From contig USPX01000075.1 in assembly GCA_900556665.1 (NCBI GenBank), positions 1 through 8,451 of the forward strand: 8,451 bases of DNA. Direction: 5' to 3'. Every line of letters starts with the position of its first letter. Position 1 is the stretch's first letter. The translations under genes were made by a program, and so were the position numbers. This DNA is from an uncultured Eubacteriales bacterium. Lineage in GTDB: Bacteria; Bacillota_A; Clostridia; Lachnospirales; Cellulosilyticaceae. Under the pieces are notes generated by a model. It was not told the DNA's origin. It worked only from the letters and a program-made list of their open reading frames with translations, and searched no databases. Shown piece by piece: positions 1 to 6,129 of the stretch.

Positions 1-87
1 GCATATGGATTAGGTATAAAAATAGATGTAATCTCTGTATATGGGGAAGGTTCAAAGTTTATATTAACAGTACCGATTCATTTATAA
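1..87 (+). CDS. sensor histidine kinase, C-terminal fragment
   Basis: Only the last 28 codons and the TAA stop lie in the window; the rest is upstream of base 1. The fragment starts AYGLGIKI, which matches the G2 box of a GHKL ATPase domain (usually GxGLGL), and ends with the strand-turn-strand GEGSKFILTVPI that closes most histidine kinases. In a full protein this end binds ATP and phosphorylates the conserved histidine. It converges on the complete kinase at 154-1473, and a hairpin terminator lies between the two. The stop codon is 6 bases before that hairpin. The sensor part and any partner regulator cannot be seen. The family call rests on a short stretch but a characteristic one. Confidence 0.75.
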   Translation, partial: AYGLGIKIDVISVYGEGSKFILTVPIHL

Positions 88-93
88 AATATT

Positions 94-154
94 AAATTTA
101 AAAGGCAGTACCCTAAATGTGTATAACATATTTAGGGTACTGTCTTTTAAATTT
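94..154. terminator. bidirectional intrinsic terminator between convergent kinase genes
   Basis: A 25-nt left arm (94-118) pairs with a 25-nt right arm (130-154) across an 11-nt loop, with a single G-T wobble. The core is AGTACCCTAAAT against ATTTAGGGTACT. The outer part of the stem is A-rich on the left and T-rich on the right (CTTTTAAATTTT), so transcripts from either side end in a U-rich tract. It can stop both the plus-strand kinase ending at 87 and the minus-strand operon. The last base of the right arm is also the last base of the stop codon of the minus-strand kinase gene. Confidence 0.85.
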
Positions 155-1473
155 TACAATAATTTTTTGGAGCCTTTAGTTTTATAGGGTAAGCTTACTA
201 AGAAAGTAGTTGGTCCCTGGGCTGAACTTATCACTTGAATGGTACCGTTGTGTTGCATAACAATATTTTTAGCAATGGCAAGTCCTAAACCGTACCCACC
301 TGTAGCTCTTGCTCGAGACTTATCAACGCGGTAAAAGCGTTCAAAGATTTTTTTATGATGCTCTTCTGGTATGCCAGGACCTGTATTTGTTACAGTGATT
401 AAGACTTTATTTTTGGAAGCATCCCATGCTACACAAAAGTCTATTGTACCATTTTCGGGTGTATGCTTGATGGCATTATCTAGAAGGATAACCCCCAGTT
501 GTTTAAGCCTACCTTCATCACCAAAGTATTCAATATCTGGTGAGATATTCATATTAAATAGTTTATTGGATTCAAAGACTACAGATTCAAATGGAAGACA
601 AATATCCATTAGTGAATCACTTAAATTGAAGAACATTTTATGTGTTAAAGCTTCTTCATCATCTAGCTTAGCAAGATAAAGAAGATCATTTACTAATTTA
701 GTCATACGCCCTGTTTCTGTCTTAATATAATTGAGCCACTTGGATTGGTCTTTCACTAAATCATAGGGATTAGCTGAAATAACATCGGCGTTAGCAGCAA
801 TGACTGTAAGAGGCGTTTTGAGTTCATGGGAAGCATCTGCTACAAACTGTTTTTGTTTTTCCCAAGCATGTTCAACCGGTTTAATAGCCCATTTCGAAAG
901 GCATATAGTAATGATTAAAAACACAAGTATACTTAGGAAACCAATGAAAATACAAATCCAGAGTAATCTTGTAAGCATGGCGATTTCAGCACTACGGTCA
1001 GTAAATACAAAGATTTGTTTATGTGGCTCATTTTTGATTAAAAAGCGTACTTGTGAATTATTAACTTTAATAATTCCTTGTGGACTGTGTTTATCTTGTG
1101 CCAATTGAATAAAATCTAATATTGTATCAGACTCATCATCAACATTAAAGTCAGAAGAAAAGTAACGTAATGTAATATTACCAAGTTCATCTAATTCTAC
1201 TAAAAAACTATTGGCATATAAAAAAGGATCAGATGAAAACATTGGATTTGGAGGATGGTTCGTTTTATTATTAGGTGGTAATTTTTCAAACATAGGTGGT
1301 ATTTTGGCAAGAGGAAATGCACCAGCATTAGCTACATTTTTCATAAACCTAGTAGCCTCAATATGTTCACCTCTTGCCATAAATAAGTAAATGCTGGTTA
1401 AAATAACCGTTAATATAATAGTGACTAAGGTCATTGTAATACTGATAAAGCGTAAGCGAAGCTTCTTTAGCAT
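154..1473 (-). CDS. membrane sensor histidine kinase of a two-component system
   Basis: This 439-residue protein senses a signal outside the membrane and phosphorylates the regulator encoded just upstream. Membrane segments lie at about residues 11-33 and 169-192, and the extracytoplasmic sensor between them has a Pro/Asn-rich stretch at about 59-78. The second segment runs through a short linker (AIKPVEHAWEKQKQF) straight into the HisKA domain, where H216 in SHELKTP is the phosphoacceptor. No clear HAMP domain is visible. The ATPase domain has the N box with N333 (LLDNAIKHTP), the G1 box NTGPGIP at 363-369, the FERFYR F box at 378-382 and the G2 box GGYGLGL at 392-398, so all catalytic parts are present. 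The ATG is 3 nt after the regulator stop, and its AGGAGG (minus strand, 1485-1490) sits inside the regulator gene, which suggests translational coupling. The ligand is unknown. Confidence 0.95.
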   Translation of the reverse strand: MLKKLRLRFISITMTLVTIILTVILTSIYLFMARGEHIEATRFMKNVANAGAFPLAKIPPMFEKLPPNNKTNHPPNPMFSSDPFLYANSFLVELDELGNITLRYFSSDFNVDDESDTILDFIQLAQDKHSPQGIIKVNNSQVRFLIKNEPHKQIFVFTDRSAEIAMLTRLLWICIFIGFLSILVFLIITICLSKWAIKPVEHAWEKQKQFVADASHELKTPLTVIAANADVISANPYDLVKDQSKWLNYIKTETGRMTKLVNDLLYLAKLDDEEALTHKMFFNLSDSLMDICLPFESVVFESNKLFNMNISPDIEYFGDEGRLKQLGVILLDNAIKHTPENGTIDFCVAWDASKNKVLITVTNTGPGIPEEHHKKIFERFYRVDKSRARATGGYGLGLAIAKNIVMQHNGTIQVISSAQGPTTFLVSLPYKTKGSKKLL

Positions 1474-1476
1474 AAT

Positions 1477-2154
1477 TTAAAGAGCCTCCTCTAAACGATA
1501 GCCTACGCCACGTACAGTTTGAATAGTAACCTTTGAATGAAGATGAAGTAATTTTTTTCTAAGGAAAGAAATATAAACTTCTACATGATTATATTCAGCA
1601 TCAGAATCATATCCCCAAACCTTTTCTAGGAGTTCTTCTTTGCTTACTACATGTTGCCCTCTACTAATAAAGAATTCTAGTATTCTAAATTCCTTAAGTC
1701 CTAAGCGAATAGCCTTAGTATGACAGCTTAATTCATAAGTAGATAAATTAAGGTTTAAGTCGGCAAAGGAGAGGGTATCATCACAAATTAATTCACCTCT
1801 ACGTCTTGTAAGGGCGCGAAGTCTAGCTAAGAGTTCTTCTGTAACGAAAGGCTTTGTAAGATAGTCGTCTGCGCCATAATCTAAGCCTTTAACTTTGTCT
1901 GCTACTTCATCTTTAGCAGTAAGTAGGATAACAGGGGTTTGGACTTTAGCAGCACGTAGTTTGGTTAGAACTTCTAGGCCGTTCATCTTAGGAATCATGA
2001 TATCTAAAATAATCACATCATAAATGCCAGTTAAGGCATTGTCCAGCCCTGATTCTCCATCATAAACACATTCCGCATCATATTTATTTTTATTTAGAAT
2101 TTGGACAAGTGCTTCAGCGAGATGCACTTCATCTTCTATAACTAATAATTTCAT
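1477..2154 (-). CDS. OmpR/PhoB-family response regulator
   Basis: This 225-residue cytoplasmic transcription factor pairs with the kinase gene that follows it. The receiver domain (about 1-115) has the acidic pocket E7/D8, the phosphoacceptor D51 in VIILDIMIPKMNG, T79 and K101 in the LTKPF motif, so it should be phosphorylatable. The C-terminal winged-helix domain (about 125-223) has the family signatures LGLKEFRILEFF, the recognition-helix region and the closing VRGVGYRL. Length is normal for the family. The start is an ATG with AAGGAG (minus strand, 2164-2169) at a suitable distance. It is transcribed away from the VTC/DUF4956/CotH operon, and the intervening region carries repeated hexamers that it probably binds. 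Autoregulation and control of the divergent operon are inferred from this layout. Confidence 0.96.
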   Translation of the reverse strand: MKLLVIEDEVHLAEALVQILNKNKYDAECVYDGESGLDNALTGIYDVIILDIMIPKMNGLEVLTKLRAAKVQTPVILLTAKDEVADKVKGLDYGADDYLTKPFVTEELLARLRALTRRRGELICDDTLSFADLNLNLSTYELSCHTKAIRLGLKEFRILEFFISRGQHVVSKEELLEKVWGYDSDAEYNHVEVYISFLRKKLLHLHSKVTIQTVRGVGYRLEEAL

Positions 2155-2189
2155 AGGATAAATCTCCTTCTAACTCTTTTTTAAATAGT

Positions 2190-2218
2190 ATTATATAAAA
2201 ATTATTTTAGCTCATCAA
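2190..2218 (-). promoter_or_regulatory. sigma-A type promoter of the two-component operon
   Basis: Read on the minus strand, TTGATG (2213-2218) is followed after exactly 17 bp by TATAAT (2190-2195), a perfect -10 box with a 4/6 match in the -35 box. The start codon of the regulator gene lies about 35 bp downstream. The -35 box is immediately next to the first CTTAAA hexamer at 2220, so a protein bound there would touch RNA polymerase. Confidence 0.7.
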
Positions 2219-2219
2219 T

Positions 2220-2311
2220 CTTAAAACAGTCTTAAAAATACTTAAAGCTTCCTTATATATAGGGAATGAGTAAGAAATCAAAAATAGGTAAAGCTTTAAG
2301 ATTAATTTAAG
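2220..2311. promoter_or_regulatory. divergent operator: five CTTAAA hexamers in two opposed groups
   Basis: On the plus strand CTTAAA occurs at 2220-2225, 2231-2236 and 2241-2246, with starts 11 and 10 bp apart. On the minus strand it occurs at 2306-2311 and 2295-2300, again 11 bp apart. One helical turn between direct repeats is the usual arrangement for OmpR/PhoB-family dimers. The inner members extend into a perfect 10-bp inverted repeat, CTTAAAGCTT (2241-2250) against AAGCTTTAAG (2291-2300). The region lies between an OmpR-family regulator gene and the operon it faces. Binding by that regulator is inference; the repeats are directly visible. Confidence 0.6.
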
Positions 2312-2321
2312 GTTAGGATTG

Positions 2322-2327
2322 TACACT
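2322..2327 (+). promoter_or_regulatory. possible -10 box of the VTC/DUF4956/CotH operon
   Basis: TACACT lies 10 bp downstream of the nearest minus-oriented hexamer (2306-2311) and has no good -35 box, as in PhoB-type promoters where activator boxes replace the -35. A start near 2334 would leave a short leader before the ribosome binding site. Alternatives are TATAGT at 2331-2336, which would place the start on top of the ribosome binding site, and TTAAAA/TATATA at 2232-2237 and 2254-2259 with a 16-bp spacer. The choice is uncertain. Confidence 0.3.
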
Positions 2328-2341
2328 GTATATAGTCAATG

Positions 2342-2349
2342 GGAGGTGA
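2342..2349 (+). promoter_or_regulatory. strong ribosome binding site of the VTC-domain gene
   Basis: GGAGGTGA is a full match to the anti-Shine-Dalgarno core and ends 6 nt before the ATG at 2356. It fixes the start codon and indicates efficient translation of the first operon gene. Confidence 0.85.
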
Positions 2350-2355
2350 GATTAA

Positions 2356-3033
2356 ATGAAGTTTAGACATGAATATAAACACTGCATTAATATGTCAGAT
2401 TACTATATGATTACAAGCAAATTAAAACATATTGCAAAGTTAGATACTAATGCAGGTAGTGGTGGTGAATATAGAATTAGAAGTCTCTACTTTGATAACT
2501 ACAATGATAAGATTCTTAATGAAAAAGTATTAGGGATTAATAATCGTGATAAATTCCGTATTCGCTATTATAATGATGAAACTAATTTCATTAAACTAGA
2601 GAAAAAATCAAAGATAAACGGTTTATGTTTAAAGCTTAGTGCATCTATTACAGCAGAAGAATGTGAGAAGATTTTAGCAGGTGATATTGATTTTTTAAGA
2701 CAGTCACCAAAAGGTCTTTTTAATGAGCTTTATGTAAAAATGAGAGATCAATTATTAAGGCCAAGAACAATTGTAGACTATACAAGAGAAGCATATATAT
2801 ATAAACCAGGAAATGTGCGTATTACCTTTGATAAAAAGATTAGAACAGGCATCAAAGCTACTGACTTTTTAAATCAAGATGTAGTTACAACAGGAATCAT
2901 TGATAATAGTATGATGGTACTGGAAGTGAAATTTGATGAATTTTTACCAGAGGTGATACAAGACTGTATTCAAACAAATACAAGACGTGCACAGTCTGTT
3001 TCAAAATATGCATTATGTAGAATGTATGGTTAA
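2356..3033 (+). CDS. VTC-domain polyphosphate polymerase-like protein
   Basis: This soluble 225-residue protein belongs to the VTC family of the triphosphate tunnel metalloenzyme fold. The yeast member VTC4 makes polyphosphate from ATP. It has no signal peptide or membrane segment, so it should act in the cytoplasm. Expected tunnel features are visible: FRHEYKH at the N terminus (E6, K8), YRIRSLYFDN (R40, R42), KFRIRYY (K66, R68, R70), KLEKKSK (K80, E82-K84), VDYTREAY (R144), RITFDKKIR (R155), VLEVKF (E190, K192) and a C-terminal VSKYALCR (S216, K217) like the Ser-Lys pair of VTC4. The basic and acidic residues needed for triphosphate and metal binding therefore look intact. It is the first gene of a three-gene operon, 35 bp before the DUF4956 gene. 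Family assignment is firm. Polyphosphate synthesis by this bacterial clade is not shown here, and another nucleotide or phosphate substrate is possible. Confidence 0.88.
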   Translation: MKFRHEYKHCINMSDYYMITSKLKHIAKLDTNAGSGGEYRIRSLYFDNYNDKILNEKVLGINNRDKFRIRYYNDETNFIKLEKKSKINGLCLKLSASITAEECEKILAGDIDFLRQSPKGLFNELYVKMRDQLLRPRTIVDYTREAYIYKPGNVRITFDKKIRTGIKATDFLNQDVVTTGIIDNSMMVLEVKFDEFLPEVIQDCIQTNTRRAQSVSKYALCRMYG

Positions 3034-3068
3034 CGTGTAAAAATATATAAATAAATGGAGGGTTTAGA

Positions 3069-3755
3069 ATGGGACAAACAATTAATTTTAGTGATGTATT
3101 TAAAAGTGGCTTTTTAAGTAATTTAACAGCAATTTCATTGATAGATATGGTAGTGGCTTTAGGACTTGCCTTTTGTCTTGGATTATTTATTATGGCAGTA
3201 CATAAGAAAACATTTAAAGGCGTTATGTATTCACAAAGCTTTGGGGTATCCCTTATGGCACTCACACTTATTACAACATTAATTATTTTAGCAATTACAT
3301 CAAACGTTGTATTATCACTTGGTATGGTTGGTGCTTTATCGATTGTACGTTTTAGAAGTGCAGTTAAAGAGCCAATTGATATTGCGTTTTTATTCTGGTC
3401 AATTAGTGTAGGTATTATTCTTGGTGCAGGTCTTATTACACTTGTAGTACTTGGTTCATTAATCATTGGTATTGTAATGATCTTATTTGTAAATCATGAT
3501 GGACAAGATAATCCGTATATTTTAGTAGTTAACTGCCAAGATGAAATTGCAGAAGGCGATGTATTAGAAAGAGTGCAAAAATCAGTGAAAAAACATGTTA
3601 TTAAATCAAAAACCGTTTCAGCTAAAACAGGTATTGAGATGACTATTGAAGTAAGACTTAAAGAAATGACAACAAGCTTTGTAAATGAAGTAAGCCAAAT
3701 TGATGGTGTACAAAATGCAGTACTTGTAAGCTACAATGGCGAATACATGGGTTAA
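3069..3755 (+). CDS. DUF4956 multi-spanning membrane protein
   Basis: This 228-residue membrane protein matches DUF4956, a family often found beside VTC-domain and CotH genes; its biochemical function is not established to my knowledge. Hydrophobic segments lie at about residues 22-43, 57-77, 79-93 (short), 104-124 and 124-141. The family hallmark is LGMVGALSIVRFRSAVKEP (84-102): a Gly-rich turn followed by charged residues, placed between membrane helices and likely to be functional. A soluble C-terminal domain (about 148-228) alternates strands and helices and is probably a small cytoplasmic regulatory or docking domain. The gene has GGAGGG (3057-3062) 6 nt before its ATG and ends 12 bp before the CotH gene, so the three are almost certainly co-expressed. 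A reasonable role is a membrane channel or scaffold linking the cytoplasmic VTC enzyme to the external CotH protein. That role is inference. Confidence 0.85.
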   Translation: MGQTINFSDVFKSGFLSNLTAISLIDMVVALGLAFCLGLFIMAVHKKTFKGVMYSQSFGVSLMALTLITTLIILAITSNVVLSLGMVGALSIVRFRSAVKEPIDIAFLFWSISVGIILGAGLITLVVLGSLIIGIVMILFVNHDGQDNPYILVVNCQDEIAEGDVLERVQKSVKKHVIKSKTVSAKTGIEMTIEVRLKEMTTSFVNEVSQIDGVQNAVLVSYNGEYMG

Positions 3756-3756
3756 G

Positions 3757-3770
3757 AAGGTGATAATTTG
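3757..3770 (+). promoter_or_regulatory. ribosome binding site supporting a TTG start of the CotH gene
   Basis: AAGGTGA (3757-3763) begins 1 nt after the upstream stop codon and is followed at a normal distance by TTG at 3768-3770. The reading from this TTG begins MIKSKYIPYL and leads straight into the membrane anchor, so the rare start codon is well supported. It may lower CotH output relative to the two upstream genes. Confidence 0.7.
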
Positions 3771-5930
3771 ATTAAGAGCAAATATATCCCTTATCTAGCG
3801 GCTATTGCGATGGTATTTGTCATTGCAATAGTCGCAGTGGGTGTAAAAATTACCCCTATGAACGAGAAACAAGAGGCAATTACACAACCTGAATATATGA
3901 GTAAAATCTTTGATAAAGATAAGGTTTTAGAGATTAACATTCAAATTGATGAAAATAAATGGGAAGAATTAAAAGAGAATGCATCTGCAGAAGAGTACTA
4001 TCCAGCAGATATTACAATTAATGATGAGACTTATAAAAATGTAGGAATCAGAGCTAAGGGAAATTCTTCTTTATCAATGGTTGTATCTGATGAGAATACA
4101 GATAGATATAGCTTTAAGATTAAAGTAAATGAATATCAAGAACAAAATATTTATGGACTTGAAAAATTTGTGCTTAACAACATGATTGGTGATGCAACTT
4201 ATATGAAAGAGTACATTTCATATGATATGTATAGAGAAATGGGTATTGCAACACCTGGATATGCCTTTGCCAATATTACAATTAATGGACAACCTTGGGG
4301 TGTTTATTTAGCTGTAGAAAGTTTAGAAGAAAGTTTTGTTGAACGTAATTTTGGTAGCTTAAACGGAAATCTTTATAAGGTAGAAACATCAGGTGGCATG
4401 GGAGGCGGTCCAGGAGGAAAACCAGATGGAATGCCAGGGGATAGACCACAGAGGCCAAATGGAGAAAAGCTACAAGAAGAAGCAGAAGATAGGCCAGAGC
4501 CTCCAAATGGAGAAATGCCAAAAGGAGAAGCGGGAGATAGGCCAGAGCCTCCAAATGGAGAGAAGCTACAAGGAGAAGCAGGAGATAGACCAGAACCTCC
4601 AAATGAAGAAAAGCTACAAGGAGAAGCCGGTAATCGACCAGCTGAAATGCCAAGTGGAGAGAAGCCTCAAAATGGTGAGGGGAATATATCATTAAAGCAA
4701 ACAAATGGAGATAAGAATCAAGAATCACAGGTAGATGAGGCACAACAAATAAATCAAGTAGATAATAAAAATGAGATGAGAGGCCCTGGCGGGATGGGTG
4801 GTCCAGGTGGTGGTGGCTCATCAGGTGGTGCAAATTTGGTTTATAAGGATGATGAAATAAGTAGTTATTCAAATATCTTTGATTATACAATTTTAAAGAA
4901 AACAACACAAAAAGATTATGCTAAAGTAATTGAGAGTATTAAAAGTTTAAATGAAGGAATAGATATAGAAGAACATATAGATGTAGAGGAAGTTCTTAAA
5001 TATTTTGCAATCAATACTTTCCTTGTAAACTTAGATAGTTATGCAGGAAATATGAAACATAACTTCTACCTATATGAAGAAGATGGAAAACTTCAGATTT
5101 TACCATGGGATTATAACTTAGCCTTTGGAGCATTTATGATGTCAGATGCTAGTAAGACTATTAATTTCCCAATCGATGCACCAGTTACAGATACTATGGA
5201 AAATAGTCCACTTATTGCAAAATTATTAGAAGTAGAAGAATATAAATTAATGTATCATAACTATTTACAAGAATTAATCGATACATATATTACTAGCGGT
5301 AAATATGAAGAGACAATTACAAAGTTAGATACATTAATTAGCGAATATGTAAAAGAAGATGCTACAGCCTTTTATACTTATGATGAGTATAAAGTAGCTA
5401 TTAAAGAATTAAGGCAATATGGTATTGATCGTAGCAAGAGTATAGTAGCACAGCTTTCAGGTGAAGAGCCTTCAGATGAGTATGGTAACATTGAAACAAG
5501 TATTAACTTAATGGCAATGGGACAACAAATGGGGGGAAAAGGCGGACCTGGAGGCGGCAGAGAAAAAGGCGATAATGAGAAAGCATTAAATGGCAAAGAA
5601 GATGGTAGAGGACCACAAGGGCCAGATATGATGTTAGATGTAGATATGCAGACAATGCAACAGGTTATGGAGATTATAGGTGAAGCAACATCTATAGATG
5701 CATTAACTGATGATCAGAAAAAACAGATTGAAGCATTAGATATAGATGACAAAATTCTAGAATCTTTATTAGATATGAAGAAAAATTTCGATAAGATGGG
5801 ACCTATAATGGGTAGAGGAAAAGTAGATACTACAATGTCAAAAGAAGATAAGATAATGGCAGTAGCTATTAGCATATTATTAATTTTTGGATTAGTATTT
5901 GCGCTTAAGTTTAAACGTAAGCATTATTAG
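3768..5930 (+). CDS. CotH-like extracytoplasmic kinase, doubly membrane-anchored
   Basis: This 720-residue protein belongs to the CotH family, whose spore-coat members are atypical secreted protein kinases. An N-terminal anchor (about 8-27) and a C-terminal segment (about 696-714) followed by KFKRKHY place the body outside the membrane, with both ends inside. The CotH domain runs from about 50 to 565 and is split by an insert. Motifs seen are RAKGNSS (95-101), YSFKIKVN (114-121, candidate ATP lysines K117/K119), GVYLAVESLEESFVERNFG (178-196), GNLYK (200-204), NLVYKDD (356-362), D423 in NLDSYAGNMKHNFYLY and D448 in LPWDYNLAFG. The insert (about 207-355) is Gly/Pro/Glu-rich with tandem repeats. 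A second Gly-rich linker (584-620) leads to an acidic, probably helical segment (621-690). It is the last gene of the operon. Substrates are unknown; the protein is not an obvious spore-coat CotH because it is membrane-anchored and linked to VTC/DUF4956. Confidence 0.9.
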   Translation: MIKSKYIPYLAAIAMVFVIAIVAVGVKITPMNEKQEAITQPEYMSKIFDKDKVLEINIQIDENKWEELKENASAEEYYPADITINDETYKNVGIRAKGNSSLSMVVSDENTDRYSFKIKVNEYQEQNIYGLEKFVLNNMIGDATYMKEYISYDMYREMGIATPGYAFANITINGQPWGVYLAVESLEESFVERNFGSLNGNLYKVETSGGMGGGPGGKPDGMPGDRPQRPNGEKLQEEAEDRPEPPNGEMPKGEAGDRPEPPNGEKLQGEAGDRPEPPNEEKLQGEAGNRPAEMPSGEKPQNGEGNISLKQTNGDKNQESQVDEAQQINQVDNKNEMRGPGGMGGPGGGGSSGGANLVYKDDEISSYSNIFDYTILKKTTQKDYAKVIESIKSLNEGIDIEEHIDVEEVLKYFAINTFLVNLDSYAGNMKHNFYLYEEDGKLQILPWDYNLAFGAFMMSDASKTINFPIDAPVTDTMENSPLIAKLLEVEEYKLMYHNYLQELIDTYITSGKYEETITKLDTLISEYVKEDATAFYTYDEYKVAIKELRQYGIDRSKSIVAQLSGEEPSDEYGNIETSINLMAMGQQMGGKGGPGGGREKGDNEKALNGKEDGRGPQGPDMMLDVDMQTMQQVMEIIGEATSIDALTDDQKKQIEALDIDDKILESLLDMKKNFDKMGPIMGRGKVDTTMSKEDKIMAVAISILLIFGLVFALKFKRKHY
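4437..4682 (+). repeat. 48-bp in-frame tandem repeat in the CotH gene
   Basis: Five consecutive units encode residues 224-305. Units 1-4 are exactly 48 bp (4437-4484, 4485-4532, 4533-4580, 4581-4628) with consensus GDRPEPPNGEKLQGEA. The fifth (4629-4682) is degenerate and 54 bp long, reading GNRPAEMPSGEKPQNGEG. Units 2-4 are the most alike in DNA, which points to recent duplication and possible copy-number variation between strains. Because 48 is a multiple of 3, changes in copy number keep the frame. The encoded stretch is hydrophilic, Pro/Glu-rich and probably unfolded. Confidence 0.9.
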
Positions 5931-5950
5931 AATGAAATAGTGAACAATAG

Positions 5951-6014
5951 AAATACCACAATTAGTTATAATAGACACGCATACAGCTATTATAATTGGT
6001 TGTGGTATTTTTTT
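5951..6014 (+). terminator. intrinsic terminator of the VTC/DUF4956/CotH operon
   Basis: A 24-nt arm (5951-5974, starting AAATACCACAATTAG) pairs along its full length with 5987-6010, allowing three G-U wobbles, across a 12-nt loop. It is followed by an unbroken run of T through 6014. It begins 20 bp after the CotH stop codon and isolates the operon from the secreted-protein gene downstream. Confidence 0.9.
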
Positions 6015-6059
6015 GGTAAAAGTCATAAAATTAATATACAGCTTAATAATATTTTAGTG

Positions 6060-6065
6060 TATAAT
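6060..6065 (+). promoter_or_regulatory. possible -10 box for the secreted protein gene
   Basis: TATAAT is a perfect -10 hexamer 65 bp before the ATG at 6130 and downstream of the operon terminator, so a promoter is needed about here. No convincing -35 box lies 16-18 bp upstream, and the region is so AT-rich that a chance match is possible. The rest of 6015-6129 shows no RNA structure or repeat that I can support. Confidence 0.4.
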
Positions 6066-6129
6066 AATTAAGGAAAAATAATATATTCTAAGGACCATGA
6101 CCTCTAAAATATAAAAGATAGGGGAAAAA

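Noticed and set aside
371..1108. Two plus-strand open frames of about 100 codons (371-679 and 800-1108)
   Set aside because: They lie antisense within the histidine kinase gene, whose motifs are all intact. The predicted proteins have no recognisable pattern and no good ribosome binding site.
2897..3466. Minus-strand open frame of 189 codons
   Set aside because: It runs antisense across the end of the VTC gene and the start of the DUF4956 gene, both firmly supported. Its product is an unpatterned shadow.
4437..4682. Tandem repeats as a possible CRISPR array
   Set aside because: The units are contiguous with no unique spacers, are in frame, and encode a continuous Pro/Glu-rich protein segment.
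4282..4908. Minus-strand frame of 208 codons and plus-strand frame 4393-4695 in the CotH repeat region
   Set aside because: The 48-bp repeat is a multiple of 3, so any frame without a stop in one unit stays open across all units. The Leu/His-rich and Lys/Glu/Gln-rich products are by-products of that repetition, not evidence of overlapping genes.
5378..5596. Minus-strand open frame of 72 codons
   Set aside because: It is antisense to the CotH C-terminal region and owes its openness to the Gly-rich coding sequence.
6015..6129. Possible riboswitch or small RNA before the secreted protein gene
   Set aside because: The stretch is short and AT-rich, with no stable hairpin or known aptamer pattern beyond the terminator that precedes it.
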